From NCBI GenBank assembly GCA_026929865.2, contig CM049408.1, positions 22,212,501 through 22,276,500 on the forward strand: a stretch of 64,000 nt of DNA, written 5' to 3'. The notes under the pieces were generated by a model. That model searched no databases and was not told where the DNA came from. It saw nothing but the letters and a program-made list of their open reading frames with translations. Shown here one piece after another: positions 31,028 through 42,237 of the stretch. The stretch is from Hyperoplus lanceolatus (taxonomy: Eukaryota; Chordata; Actinopteri; Uranoscopiformes; Ammodytidae). Every line of letters starts with the position of its first letter. Positions within the stretch are counted from its first letter, which is position 1. A program made the translations under genes and the position numbers.

Positions 31028-31721
31028 TTTCATGTGATTTTCTGCTCATACAGGAAGGAAGCGGAAGCTGGAATGATGCTTTGCAGCTCTGGTTGACATG
31101 AGTGTGTTATGAAAGCAGATAAAAGAGAATTGGGATCTTTCTAATCATATTTGTTTCGGTCCTGTCCTTTTCCCGAGGGGCACAGACGGATAATACTTCT
31201 ATAGATAGGTACAGTATTTAGTTATAGAGACATATTTAACCTGGTATAGCGCAGTGAGGTTTAAAACCTATTTTGCAAGGGAGACGTGGCCAATACTGCA
31301 GATTTAAAAAATGCGGGGAAAAATACAAAATCAGAGAACAGATAAGGCAATATAAGCATACTAATGCTGAAACAAGGATACTAAGCCAAAACGGACACAA
31401 TTAAGAATGGATTCTAACATTTTAGGACAAAAGTGTTAATTGAAAGTTGCAGAAATAATACAATGGTAATATTCGCAGAATATAATTAAAAAATATACTG
31501 TGGAAAGCTGGACAGAGATGGACAGCCAAGAGTCCACCATGTGTAAACACTGTGCAGATGCATTCATATACCATGATAAGAAAGTCACCACAGCCAGTAA
31601 AAAGGTGGTGGCAACCAGCCTTCTCTTCAAAAAGTGTAAATACTGTACCTTGATATTTGAATCGGCAGGCAATGTGAATTGTCTCACTCGGAACTCTAAT
31701 AACTCTTCCTTAATAACTGCT

Positions 31722-31952
31722 TCACAGAATGCAATGATACTGGAGTTTTAGTTCCATGTGCATTAAAACCTTAATAATTAATGTAAAAATAGAAAATAAG
31801 AACGGGCCCAGCACAGAGCCCTGATGTACTCCATTTAGTATGGTAAGCCAGTTTGTACTGTGCCCATTGACTTTGGAACAATGAGTCTTACCTGAGAGAT
31901 GATTACTAAACGTACTGCCTGCTTCCCAATCAGAAAACCTTATATGAAACAA
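31722..31952 (-). pseudogene. Reverse transcriptase fragment of a LINE
   Basis: On the minus strand a short frame carries NGVHQGSVLGPFLFSIF, the reverse transcriptase motif usually written NGVPQGSVLGPLLF, preceded by SNRT/WLTI-like context. Only about 75 residues remain and the catalytic YADD is not in this piece. A decayed non-LTR retrotransposon fragment (clade not assignable by eye). Confidence 0.75.
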
Positions 31953-32000
31953 CCACTGCTTCAGCAGGGCATGGTCTTTTCTTAACTAAGATTATTGTAA

Positions 32001-32297
32001 TGGTAAATGGACTTCTATAGCGCTATATCTCCGTTTATCACAGACTCAAAGCGCTTTACATTGTTTTTGTACACATTCACCCAGTCACACACACATTCAT
32101 ACACCGATAGCAGCAGCTACCACGCAGGGTAGGCTTAGCACTAGGGTGCTAAGCTAACTAAGCTAACTATCGGGAGCAATTCGGGGTTCAATGTCTTGCC
32201 CAGGGACACTTCGACATGAGGCGGGGAGACGGGGGATCGAACCTCCGACCCTGCACACCAGAGGCGAACTTCCTACCCACTTCGCCACTGCCGCCCC
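32001..32297 (-). mobile_element. tRNA-derived SINE with LINE-like tail
   Basis: Read on the minus strand it starts GGGGCGGCAGTGGCGAAGTG, has an A-box (GTGGCGAAGTGGGTAGG) and B-box (GGTTCGATCCCCC), a central part with TGTCCCTGGGCAAGAC, and ends in AGCGCTATAGAAGTCCATTT, a tail common in fish SINEs. Confidence 0.8.
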
Positions 32298-32299
32298 AA

Positions 32300-34500
32300 T
32301 AATCCTAACTTTGTCTCGTTTCGTCACTGTTTTTAGTACAACATAATTATCGACTTGTACAATCCTTTAAACATCATTAGACCTAATAATAAAAAGGCCA
32401 TATTCTTATAATGGCTCTATTGTCTTCACAGCATACTGTATTTTATTTAATCATATCTCCATGGTTTCCTCCCCTCCCCCCACTTGCTACATATTGGGGA
32501 TAAAAAGGGACGCACCCACTTCTCATAAAAGTGGCCTGTGTTGGCTGACTTTGCTGTGTTGGTGTCCGTTTGCAGTTTGTCCATCAGTAGAGTCCCGTTA
32601 CTCTTTTAAATGGCTCTGTTTTTAAAGCAATGGAAGTTCTGCTGACAACACCCAGTGTCCCATTTTCCCCTGTCTCTCTGGTTTAGTCAGAACAGGCCAT
32701 ACGACAAAATCTGTTCTCTTCTAATTTTATCCGGTCTTAATAAAATTCAAGGACAGATCGAGTCATTAAAAACAACTTCCATCATATATCTATCTTTATT
32801 TCCCCTTTCCCATATTTCCTGTATGTGTTATTATGTTTTATTCAGTCCTTCATCTCTCATCACTCCTCCCCCCGTCACTGCCAGCCGGGAGTGTTCTTCT
32901 GTGTGTCAGCTAAACTGTAGGTGTGGTGTGTGCAGGTGGGGGCGGTAAACAGCGTCTGGTGGCTGCTGATAAATGTAGCCCCCTTTAAATACAGTCACAT
33001 GATGACCTAAATAGAAAGATGACCTAAGAAGAAACACAAGCGGTGAAAATGCCATGGATTGGCACTGACGAGGACAAGAAAATCTGAGATTGCCTGACAC
33101 GCATTCTCACTGAATTTGATGTCAACAATTGCAAGTTTTAGACTATGAATGGCCAGGGAAATGCACACACTTGTGAGGTATTTTTTGCTAGAGCGAGGAA
33201 GGAAAAGATTATACAGATTTCCTCTGTCCCTGTGTACCTTTCCTCACCTACTATCCACCTTTGCCCTCTTCTCTGCATGTTCTCTCTTTTCCTGAGATAA
33301 ACCTGCCAGCTACTGATTTGAGTTGGTCCCTCTGCTACAATTACAATCTGCCACACACACAAAATCATACATGTTTACTGGCAGACATGCTGACATCTAC
33401 AGGTGTGTGTGTGTGTGTGGGGGGGGGGGGGGCTCAGTCTAGAGGTCTGCAGAGAGTAGAAAGGTCAGGGCTTTTTCCTTCTACCTTGACATGTCCTACT
33501 TTTGCTGCTTAACCTCAACACCTGTTGACCAAAGGCCCTCTCACTATATAGATAGAGTCGTTTGGGCCTTGCCAAGAGTCCACTAAAGCATAATTCTCCC
33601 TCACTGAATGTTTAATCGACAACGTAACCAGGCAACAAAATACAGTCACAGCCAGGAAGCAAAGTTCACAGTGTCGTTAAGCAACACAATTTGATTTGAA
33701 GTGGTGAAAAACAAACTCATTTCCATCTTAAAATATAAACCAGACTCTGCAATGTTGCAATATTGTTAGGGTTAAGGGATTTGGTGTTGATGCATAGAGC
33801 GGGGGGGAGTCTGACTCATCAGTAAAAAGGTTAAAGAGGCAGACGGATGTAGAGAGACGCGTGGGTTAAATTATCCTGCGTGAAATCTAAATAAACTCGG
33901 TTATAAAGGAGTTAAGAGAGAAGCTCACAACAATGGTGTGCTTCTTGCGATGACAAATAAAGACTCGGAGGAATCATTATATTTTGGCAAATGATTACTA
34001 AAATAAGAGAAAATCTGCTCATTGTGTTATGCGTTTCTATGTAGATAAATAACTGTATATTTTTCAATTCAAATATATACATTTCTTCCCTTCAGTACAA
34101 CTACTATGGAAGAGCTTTGCGTCTAATATTCATTCTGTTCTGATTCTTTGTCTTATTTAGTGTACATAGCAGGGGTAGAACTGCACTCCATTATCTGATT
34201 TAGAGGCAAAAATATTGGAAATTTAAGTGAAGGTGGAATCTGTTTTTTAACTTGTCGGTTTTGACTCTTTTTTTGATTTTTTGTTGTTCCTGGTGAGTCT
34301 ACCTTTCTCCCTATTTCACTTTTTATCCTCCCTCCATCCCTCCATCCCCCCTCCCCTTCCTTGTACTCCAAATCATACACTCCCCTGTCTTTCCCCATAA
34401 TGTCCCTATTTCCCATTCAGTTTGACTTTTGACATGTTACCTCCACTGAAGCATTACTCACCCAACCTCCACAGCACCCCCACCACCACCTCTGCCCCAC
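32300..34500. other. Intergenic region upstream of the ptx3-like gene
   Basis: No gene seen. It contains a short GT run followed by poly-G at 33404-33432 and pyrimidine-rich stretches near 34310-34520 on the plus strand. Confidence 0.5.
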
Positions 34501-34530
34501 CCTCCTTCACTTCCCTCCTTCTGGGCCCAT

Positions 34531-34536
34531 TATAAA
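34531..34536 (+). promoter_or_regulatory. TATA box of the ptx3-like gene
   Basis: TATAAA preceded by a GC-rich stretch (CTGGGCCCAT) and 165 bp before the chosen start codon. A TATA promoter fits an inducible secreted protein. Confidence 0.55.
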
Positions 34537-34695
34537 TTCAGCACTTGCAACAGATGGCTCAGTGTGAGAGAGTTTCACATATAGTGCAAGGGGAGTTTGT
34601 GACACGAGCAGCTGGAAAACTGGGTGACAAATACATACATTACCAGATATGTGTTTGTAATATTTCTTTCAAAAAAGCGACAAATTCAGAGCTCC

Positions 34696-36108
34696 ATGAT
34701 GCACGTTTTCGGGTTCTGGCGTGGGCTGTGTGTGCTGCTGGGCTTGGTGGGCGCGACGTTGTGTGTGAATGAAGTTGAGTACGAAGGGAACTACGTGGAT
34801 AACTATGACAACGAGATCTCTCAGGACCAGCAGGAAGGTGAGTTTTCGTTTATTTTTGTCCTTTTGTCTCCTTTGTTTTTCTTCTTTGCGTGAACAGATG
34901 GCAGAATAGAAGATGGAAGAATTTGTGCGCAGCTGTCATGTCGGATTTAATTGAGCCAATAAAAGCCTTCTTGTGTGTTTTGATTACAAAATGCATCAAC
35001 ACACCTTGATTTGTTAGTTTTCAAAGGTAATTAAAGGCTGCCCTGCATATAGTTGGTCCAATAATTTTCACTACATACAGTAGAGCTCTTCTACTTCAAT
35101 ATAATGTGTGTTTTTATGCAGATGATCTTAAACCGTCATGGAAGGGGAAACATAACTCATGTATTTTATATGTTCATCAACATGTACTTTCATCTGTGCT
35201 TTTTTCGTTGTAAGTTTTTGTTTAACACCATTTTCCCAAACTTCATGTCCAGTAGTGTGTCCTTAGGTAGCCTACCCAGTATTTCTTTTTTCAATCACTA
35301 TTCCAACATTTAAGTGCATGTTATACCTGATTTTGACAATAAAGGTATAGTTTTATAATAAAAGTGTTACCAAATTAAATAAACAGTAATGTTAATATCT
35401 TCATTTATATTCATTGTAACTTTAAAACTGACTTGAAGATTGTATAACCGATGCATCCTTGTGGCTGTTGTCTATGCAGGGGAAACTCCGACGACACCGT
35501 GCCAGGCTGCGGAGTTCTCTCGCTGGGACAAGCTTTTCATCGCTCTGGAGAACTCCCACATGAGGCAGAACATGCTGCTGGACTCTCTGGGGCAATGCTG
35601 TGGAGGAATGCTCTCTCTCAGGAACCAAGTGGACAAATTGACCACCAAGGGGACATGCCAACAGTGTCTACCCAGCCTGGAGTCAGCGTGTCGGGGGCAA
35701 GCAGAGCAGGCTAGTGTCAGGCTACATAGAGGCTTCGTTAAGCTACAAGAAGAGGGAGCGGAGAGGGAGAGGAGGTTCAACGCTACCTTGCATCAGCTCC
35801 TACACAGCAGCCATGAGGGGAACGCCCGGCTGCAGCGTCTGGAGGAAGATAGGGGCCACAGAGTAGACAGAGGGATGGGCCACCAACAACCGACACCGCG
35901 ACCCAGGGGTTTATGGCCACCGTTTGGGACAAAGCCCTTCCTATCTGACCCTAAGGAGCAGGATACGACTACTGCACCGCTGGATGCGGCCACCACAATG
36001 CAGAGGGCCCTGGTTGCCATAGTGACAGAGCTGCAGAATGTTCACCTGCAGCTGAGCCGAGTGATAGAGCAGGCGGGGACGTCGCAGAAGGACAGAGGGG
36101 ACACATGA
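34696..36108 (+). CDS. Pentraxin-3-like secreted protein lacking the pentraxin domain
   Basis: Two exons, 34696-34837 and 35480-36108, coding 256 residues. Two ATGs in tandem (34696, 34699) open a signal peptide with core LCVLLGLVGATLC, followed by an acidic Tyr/Asn-rich segment as in PTX3. Exon 2 has SRWDKLFIALENSHMRQNML, the closest match to the PTX3 N-terminal SEWDKLFIMLENSQMRERML block, then coiled-coil-like heptads and six cysteines (TPC, QCC, TC, QC, AC) suited to interchain disulfides. PTX3 normally has a third exon of about 200 residues with the pentraxin fold and its HxCxS/TWxS signature. Here exon 2 runs to its own TGA (36106-36108) after VIEQAGTSQKDRGDT, with no good donor before it, and I find no pentraxin exon before slc35g2. 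An ATTAAA lies at about 36311. Role unknown; oligomerisation or ligand binding by the N-terminal region is an inference. Confidence 0.82.
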
Positions 36109-36611
36109 ATTGCAAAAAGGGAGAGAATAGTCAAAGATGGAGGCTGGATACACTCCAGCGCTAAGGATTTTGCACAGTAATTTTTTTTTATTGTTACTTT
36201 TAAAGGGCCCCTTTTTTTTTTTTTTTTTTTTTAATATGTGAGCATGTTTATGTCTGTTAACAATGTATTTAAAAGTACCATAAAAGTGTTGGGTTTTTAC
36301 TATGTTGGAATTAAAACGTATTAAACAACCTAACCCGCCTTGTGGAAAGGTTTCCTCCCTCCTCCCACACGGTAATCATCTCGTGTTTGCTTAGTTTTTT
36401 TTTGCTTACGCTTTCGTGCACATGCTAACACTTCCTTTTGCCAGTGTCATAGTGTTGTATTATTATTTTTGTATTATGTGTTATACTGGGCAGGCCTCGC
36501 CCTCTCATTAGCTGCTTTAAGAGTCTGTATGAGGAGGGGCCACGACTCACAATGATCACAGCGTTAATGAAACCGTGCCAGAGCTTATTACACTGCCGCC
36601 GGTCCCTCCTG

Positions 36612-36615
36612 AACA

Positions 36616-36709
<94 letters not shown>
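36612..36709. repeat. (CA)n microsatellite
   Basis: About 95 bp of CA repeat downstream of the ptx3-like gene. Confidence 0.97.
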
Positions 36710-36710
<1 letters not shown>

Positions 36711-36899
36711 TACACAGTGGCTTGGCTGGTGTTCATTTGAGGTACTTTCCACATATTTTAATATGACAGTTTGGTGTTTTTGGTCCAGGAACACCTCTTC
36801 ATTGTTTTTTATTGTTCGTTGTTCTTAATTAGTCATTTATTAGTATAAATATGTTAGTAGAAGGAATGAGAGAAAGTGAGGAGGATGGCAGGGATAAAT

Positions 36900-37175
36900 C
36901 AGTACTGAAAGAAGTATTCAGATCCTTAAAATATGTAAATGAGTGATACTGTTCACAGTATTGCAGGCAAAATTCAGCTACGGTCAAAAGCAAAAGTACT
37001 TATTATGCAGCAGAAAGACTCCAGTCAGTGATATAATACAGACTATATTATTTCCATAATTATTACTTATGTATTAACCTGTAAGCAGAATATGGGGTAG
37101 AATAACTTAGAGTATACTATATACATATAAGTATAAATAAAGGTTAAGTGAAAAATGAAATACTCAATTACTTTG
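36900..37175. mobile_element. Degraded fish interspersed repeat
   Basis: Contains GAAAGAAGTATTCAGATCCTT, AAAGTACTTATTATGCAG and AAATACTCAATTACTTTG, text I recognise from an abundant fish repeat that ends in ACTTGAGTAAATGTACTTAG. No coding capacity. Ends cannot be fixed here. Confidence 0.5.
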
Positions 37176-37344
37176 CGTGCTTCACTGAATGTCCGTTGTT
37201 AAATTCCATCATTGGACATAATATAGCAACAAAGAATATTTGAACCGTATGTGAATTTAATTAGGCCAGCCCACTGACATCACTGAGTATTTTCACTAAT
37301 GAAAGGCTGACAACCATGGCATGGCATCAATGCATAACTTCTGC

Positions 37345-37345
<1 letters not shown>

Positions 37346-37395
<50 letters not shown>
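37346..37395. repeat. (GT)n microsatellite
   Basis: Pure GT repeat of about 50 bp. The remainder of 36109-38574 holds no gene that I can support; a CA/CG mixed repeat lies at 38230-38296. Confidence 0.97.
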
Positions 37396-37396
<1 letters not shown>

Positions 37397-38574
37397 CTGC
37401 ACCATTTCATATAAATTTGCAGCTGGGTGAAGATCTTTTTTTTCACATATTTTAAATGTCCCAGGCTACTAACAAGATGCCAAGAGGGCGTTGAGATGGA
37501 GCAACAAGGATAGTAGTTAAATGTCATGTCTCTACATCCTGCAACACCTGTTTCACCGTGGTATCTAGCATGAAGCAAACACAAGCAAACATAAGCACCA
37601 TGCTTGGTTGAATGCGGGGGCACTTATTTTCACTAAGAAGCCTCCATCTGTGCAGTGTGTGCTTGGGGATTTTAGTGAATGGTAGCTTTTTAGTGTCACG
37701 TCATGTTGCTTCATTCAATTTTAAAGAAAAACTGAGCGGAAAAAATGAAAGCAGGAAGCTAATAATGAGGAAAATATAGGTAGAGAGAGAGAGAAGCGGA
37801 GAAAGAGAATGACAGAATGTACTATGTGTCTGACAGGTACCTATTATGCATAATGACTGTTCTCCACACACAGTGTTTTTTATAACAGCCATCTGGTTAG
37901 CCCCAGCTAAATAGACAGTCACCATCAGAAGCCTCCCTTTCTCTGCCCTGGGCTTATACTTCTCTTTCATCTCCGTTTTCATCATTTTCCATCACTCTCT
38001 TCTTTCCCCTGCTTCTTATCTGTATGCCAATCCCATCATCTCCTCCCTCTACCCACCATCTATCTTCCCCTGATTGTGTGTCTCTCTCTCCTGCCTCTCT
38101 CCGCATCTCCTGTTTTGTGTCTCTCCTGCCAGCCACCGGCGGAGCAAATAGATTGCATCAATCATTGGCCTACTCTCAGCTGGCTGGTAAAAGTGACTGA
38201 CATTAGGGTCCTGTAAAATGTAGACATTGTACACACACACATACGCACACACACACGCACGCACACATGCACGCACGCACGCACGCACACACGCACAACC
38301 TCTTAAGGAGGCGAGATGCTGATGACAAGCGGCGTCAGTATAACTTGTGTTTGTCACATTGATTTTAATGTCACATCACGTATAGTCACCATAACACACA
38401 ACACACAATATTGGCACTTTCCCCAAAAAAGCAAAATGAGGACGATACAAAATAGATAAAGCTCCGATAAACATTTAGCAAGTCTCTTATGTACACTACT
38501 AGTAACAATCTCATGAAGGAGGGAGTGTGGTGGGGGGCGGGGGAGAGAAGAGAAGGATGTGGTGTTTAAGATGT

Positions 38575-39966
38575 CTATTTGATGGGAGAGTCCAGAATCT
38601 CCTCGTACTCCTCCCTCTGGCGCCGCCCCCCTCCGCGAGAAGGCAGCAGCTTAATGGCCACCAGCCAACCCACGCTCAGTATGACCATCACGCTCCCCAC
38701 CACCTCCGGCGCGCTGGGGGCCAGCGGCAGCACGGCCAGGTGCAGCAGCAAGGCCACGGGTACCTCCAGGCTCTGGGAGGTCGAGACCAGGGCCGGGTGG
38801 AGTCGTGTGAGGGCGTGCGTCATCCCCAGAAATGCGGCAACGGAGCAGGCGACCAGGCCCAAAACGAGACCCCAAGCTGGGGCACTCGAAGGCCAGGACC
38901 AGCCCTCCTGGAGCAGCACCAAGGAGGCCGGGGCTAGCAGACACCCAGTCCAGCTCACCGTGAACAAAGCCGTGCCCACCCCTACCCTGTCCTTGAGCGA
39001 ACGATACCCGACCAGCGCCAGGGCCATCCACAGCCCCGCCAGGGCCGAGAGAGACCAGCCAAACGCGCCCTTCCAGAACGCCACAGGGTCGGTGGGCGCT
39101 GGGTCCGAATTGCCCTCGTCGGCCCCCTCGGGAAGCAACGCCAGCCCCAGGCCACACAGTCCCGCCGCTATGGTGATCACGTCGGGCAACGCCAGCCTCT
39201 CCTCCAATAGCAGGAAGGCCAGGGTTGCCGACAGCGCCGTGGTCGCTAGGCGCCAGGTGGTGGTGCCGTTACCGACGGATATGAAGGTCAAGGAGGCGTA
39301 GGCGCAGCAGAGGGAGAGGGAGTAGGAGAGGCCGTAGCAGAGCAGACGCAGACGGTAGCCCTGTGGTCCAAAGGGGTTCTCCCCCTTGTAGAGCGGAGCA
39401 GCCACAGAGGCCAGCTGCAGGACGGACCGGACCAACAGCAGGAACAAGGGGCCGAGGCTGAAGCGTTCGGAGGCCAGGCGGGTCAATACGATCAGACAGC
39501 CGTGAGCCAGCGCCGCGCCGAGCAGCCCCACCCAGGTGAGCCGAGACGCGGACACCGACGCCTCCCCGAAGCTGGCCAGCTGGTTCCCTACCCCTTTCCC
39601 AGAAGCCTTTGCTGCCGTGCCTTTGCTCGTGCCCTCGCTCCCACCATCTCCTCCCCCAGAAGACTGAGGTTTGCTGCTGCTGCTGCCGGCTGTCGAGTCC
39701 TTGTCCTTGTCTTTGGAGCCAAACAGAGTCAAGGGCCACTTCCTGCCTTCCGTCAGCCGCTTCCTGTCTGACGTCTCCTCCAGGAAGGAGCCAAAGTCCT
39801 CGAAAGACGGCGCATCGTCGTAGCCCTCGTCCCCGGGCTGGGGGAAGTGTGTGTGCACACCGGGCTGAGGGGAGTAAGGGGTGTGCGTGGCGTATTTGGC
39901 CGTGACGGTTTGAGGGTGGATCTTGACTCTCTTTTTAGAGCCGCCCAGGAGGTGAGTGGACTCCAT
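38575..39966 (-). CDS. slc35g2: Solute carrier family 35 member G2 (TMEM22)
   Basis: A 463-residue DMT/EamA-fold membrane protein coded on one exon, minus strand. The N-terminus KKRVKIHPQTVTAKY, the FPQPGDEGYDD stretch and the C-terminus EEYEEILDSPIK match SLC35G2. In between are about ten hydrophobic helices forming two EamA repeats, with GSALAHG-like LGAALAHGCLIVLTRLAS, FGPQGYRLRLLCYG and FISVGNGTTTWRLATT. It is about 50 residues longer than human (412), the extra being a Ser/Lys/Gly-rich insert after residue 85 in the cytosolic N-terminal part. Transport substrate of this family member is not established. Codon use is very GC-rich compared with the flanking DNA. Start chosen because it begins the conserved N-terminus and lies 26 bp inside an exon with a good acceptor. 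Confidence 0.95.
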   Translation of the reverse strand: MESTHLLGGSKKRVKIHPQTVTAKYATHTPYSPQPGVHTHFPQPGDEGYDDAPSFEDFGSFLEETSDRKRLTEGRKWPLTLFGSKDKDKDSTAGSSSSKPQSSGGGDGGSEGTSKGTAAKASGKGVGNQLASFGEASVSASRLTWVGLLGAALAHGCLIVLTRLASERFSLGPLFLLLVRSVLQLASVAAPLYKGENPFGPQGYRLRLLCYGLSYSLSLCCAYASLTFISVGNGTTTWRLATTALSATLAFLLLEERLALPDVITIAAGLCGLGLALLPEGADEGNSDPAPTDPVAFWKGAFGWSLSALAGLWMALALVGYRSLKDRVGVGTALFTVSWTGCLLAPASLVLLQEGWSWPSSAPAWGLVLGLVACSVAAFLGMTHALTRLHPALVSTSQSLEVPVALLLHLAVLPLAPSAPEVVGSVMVILSVGWLVAIKLLPSRGGGRRQREEYEEILDSPIK

Positions 39967-39992
39967 CTTAGGTCTTCAGTGGCGACGGACAC
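39967..39992 (-). other. slc35g2: slc35g2 5' UTR part and splice acceptor
   Basis: On the minus strand CTTCTTCTCTTCGCAG ends at 39993, giving a strong acceptor 26 bp before the start codon. The gene therefore has at least one upstream non-coding exon to the right. Confidence 0.6.
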
Positions 39993-39999
39993 CTGCGAA

Positions 40000-42237
40000 G
40001 AGAAGAAGAAAGGACACTTTTAGAGCTACATACAAGAAAAAAATACAAACATACACACACACTGCTGCAAGTCCTCTCTCTCTCTTCTTCTGCCTCACAC
40101 TGTCTCACTGAGGGAGAGGCTGCCCAATATCTCATATATCTTTAATATCCCGGATAATTATAGCAGTGACTCACGATTTTCCCATGTGTGTTTTGGCAGG
40201 GGGATGTACGTAAGCTGTTCCGTGCGTCCGTGAGCAAATCACCGGTTCGATCGTGTTTTTTTTCTTTGTGTGGCAAGAGTCCACACATTGAGTTCATATT
40301 AGCTGAATCATACTGGCACCGTGATGGCAGATTAGCAGGGCTATTATCACTCACTTTTAGTCCTCTTGGATAACACGACCTTTAGAGAGGGTTACAGATT
40401 GTTGCCAATGACAGTTACACAAGTAGATGCTTCCTGCCTCAAATGTCTTTTATCTCTTTCTCTGTTGCTAACTATTTTTACTCGCTCTGTCTTTTATCCC
40501 TTCCCCTCCCTCCCTGCCTCCCTCTATACATCCAAACAGAGAAAATAAGAAATAGCCTATACAGAAAAGTGTTTTTCATTCCAGCCCTGTTATTTCTTAG
40601 TCCGTGCAAATGTTAAATATGTCCACTTTTACACTTAAGAAATGGTATATGGATCCTTGCCACCCATGTCTCTTCTAAATTACCCCTGTCTCCATAGAAT
40701 CCTTCTCCACCTCTATAACATTTCCATTAAAGTCCATCTCCACGGATCATTAACTTATTACTGGTGAAGTAACAGCTCTCTGCAGCAGAACAATACGACC
40801 ATGCAGGTGCTGTAGGGCACAAACCCACTGCTTTGCTGCATTCCAGGTTATACAACACCCAGCAATCCATGGTAAATTGGCTCCATATCTTTCTAATCCC
40901 TATCTTTATTTTATACTGAATAATCCCATATATGTAAATGACATGTCCATTGAATATATATAATGCATTCTGTAGAACTGCCATTCAAAATCAGATAAAC
41001 AAAGCAGAATTATAAAAAGAGATTGCCTTTTGGTAGGGATATTATAATTTATGAATGGAGAACGGAGAAAGTGTTAGGCAGAGGTTTAAAATGAACTGTC
41101 TATCTAAAACTAAATGTACAACAACCACATCTTCACTTGAATAATTGATATAGCAACTCACTCAATCTACACTCTAATCACAAATTAATTATTTCCTAAT
41201 ATATATATATATTAGGAAATAATTACAGAATAGGACATTTAAAATGTGGTGTGAATATATACATATCCTGATGGTCTATATCTTCTTGAAAATTAACCTT
41301 AGGACAGTGTATGGATTAAATAACATGACAGTAAGGCCTGTTTGCAGCTAATGTAGAAAATGAAATGCCTAACATACCGAAAAAAACAATGTTGGAAATC
41401 GTATACTTTGATTGTCCACAATGATCTAGTTAGTACACAGAAATGTGTATAGCATCTTTAGCCTATTACCTGACCCTAACAATTATTATACATGCCTCGA
41501 ATCATTAAAAAAGCATTTCAGCTTCATTATATCTTCCTGATGGGTTTAAAGGTCTGTGTGTGAATGATCTGACTGCAGTATAGGAAGTTTTTTTGGCAGC
41601 CGGCTGCTGTTTCTCACATCCTTTCTGGTGCAGTCTGTTTGATTTGGTCAAAGTGAGAGTTAGGCTGTGAATGTGTGGCTGGCTCCATAGCCTGTATATA
41701 CTCTCTGAGAAAATGTAAATTAATCCCAAGAAACAGACTACTAAATCGCCTTGTTACAAATCACAACAGCTGAGTGTCATCTGTGTGCTTCTCTCTGGTC
41801 AAGTGCTCATACATTATTTTATCAAAAACAGGATATAAAAAAATATTTCTTTGAAAATATGGGCTTTTTCGGGAAAGTTGTACAGACTAAATCACTTGAA
41901 AATGAATTATTTTTCTAACTCCTAAAACAACTCAATTTACCCCCTTCCCAGCTTGTATAAATGCCCTGTACTAAAAATCAATGATGAGCCATGAACCTGG
42001 CTTGAATGAAACTGTGGCTTGATTTCACAACTGTGCGGCTTCACTGAACCAAGTCAAGCAAATAACCACAGCAGGCATGAATCTGTGCCGATGATATTGG
42101 AGACGATCTCATCGTTTACTCTCAACAGAGGTACAATGAAACCCAATGTGCTGTTTTTATGAAACCACAAAGCTATCAGGATGTTCCTGTCTAACTGCTC
42201 TCCCCTCTTCTATTGTCCGTTAATATTTATTGTTTGG
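40000..42237. other. AT-rich non-coding region upstream of slc35g2 coding exon
   Basis: Probably intron of slc35g2. No gene seen; the only distinct structure is the palindrome at 41187-41224. Confidence 0.45.
41187..41224. repeat. 38-bp perfect palindrome with AT core
   Basis: Arms AATTATTTCCTAAT and ATTAGGAAATAATT around a 10-bp alternating AT core. Could be a tiny foldback element or a cruciform-prone site. Confidence 0.9.

Noticed and set aside
38579-39301. Long plus-strand frame (240 codons) opposite slc35g2
   Set aside because: Antisense shadow of the GC-rich slc35g2 exon; protein resembles nothing and has no domain.
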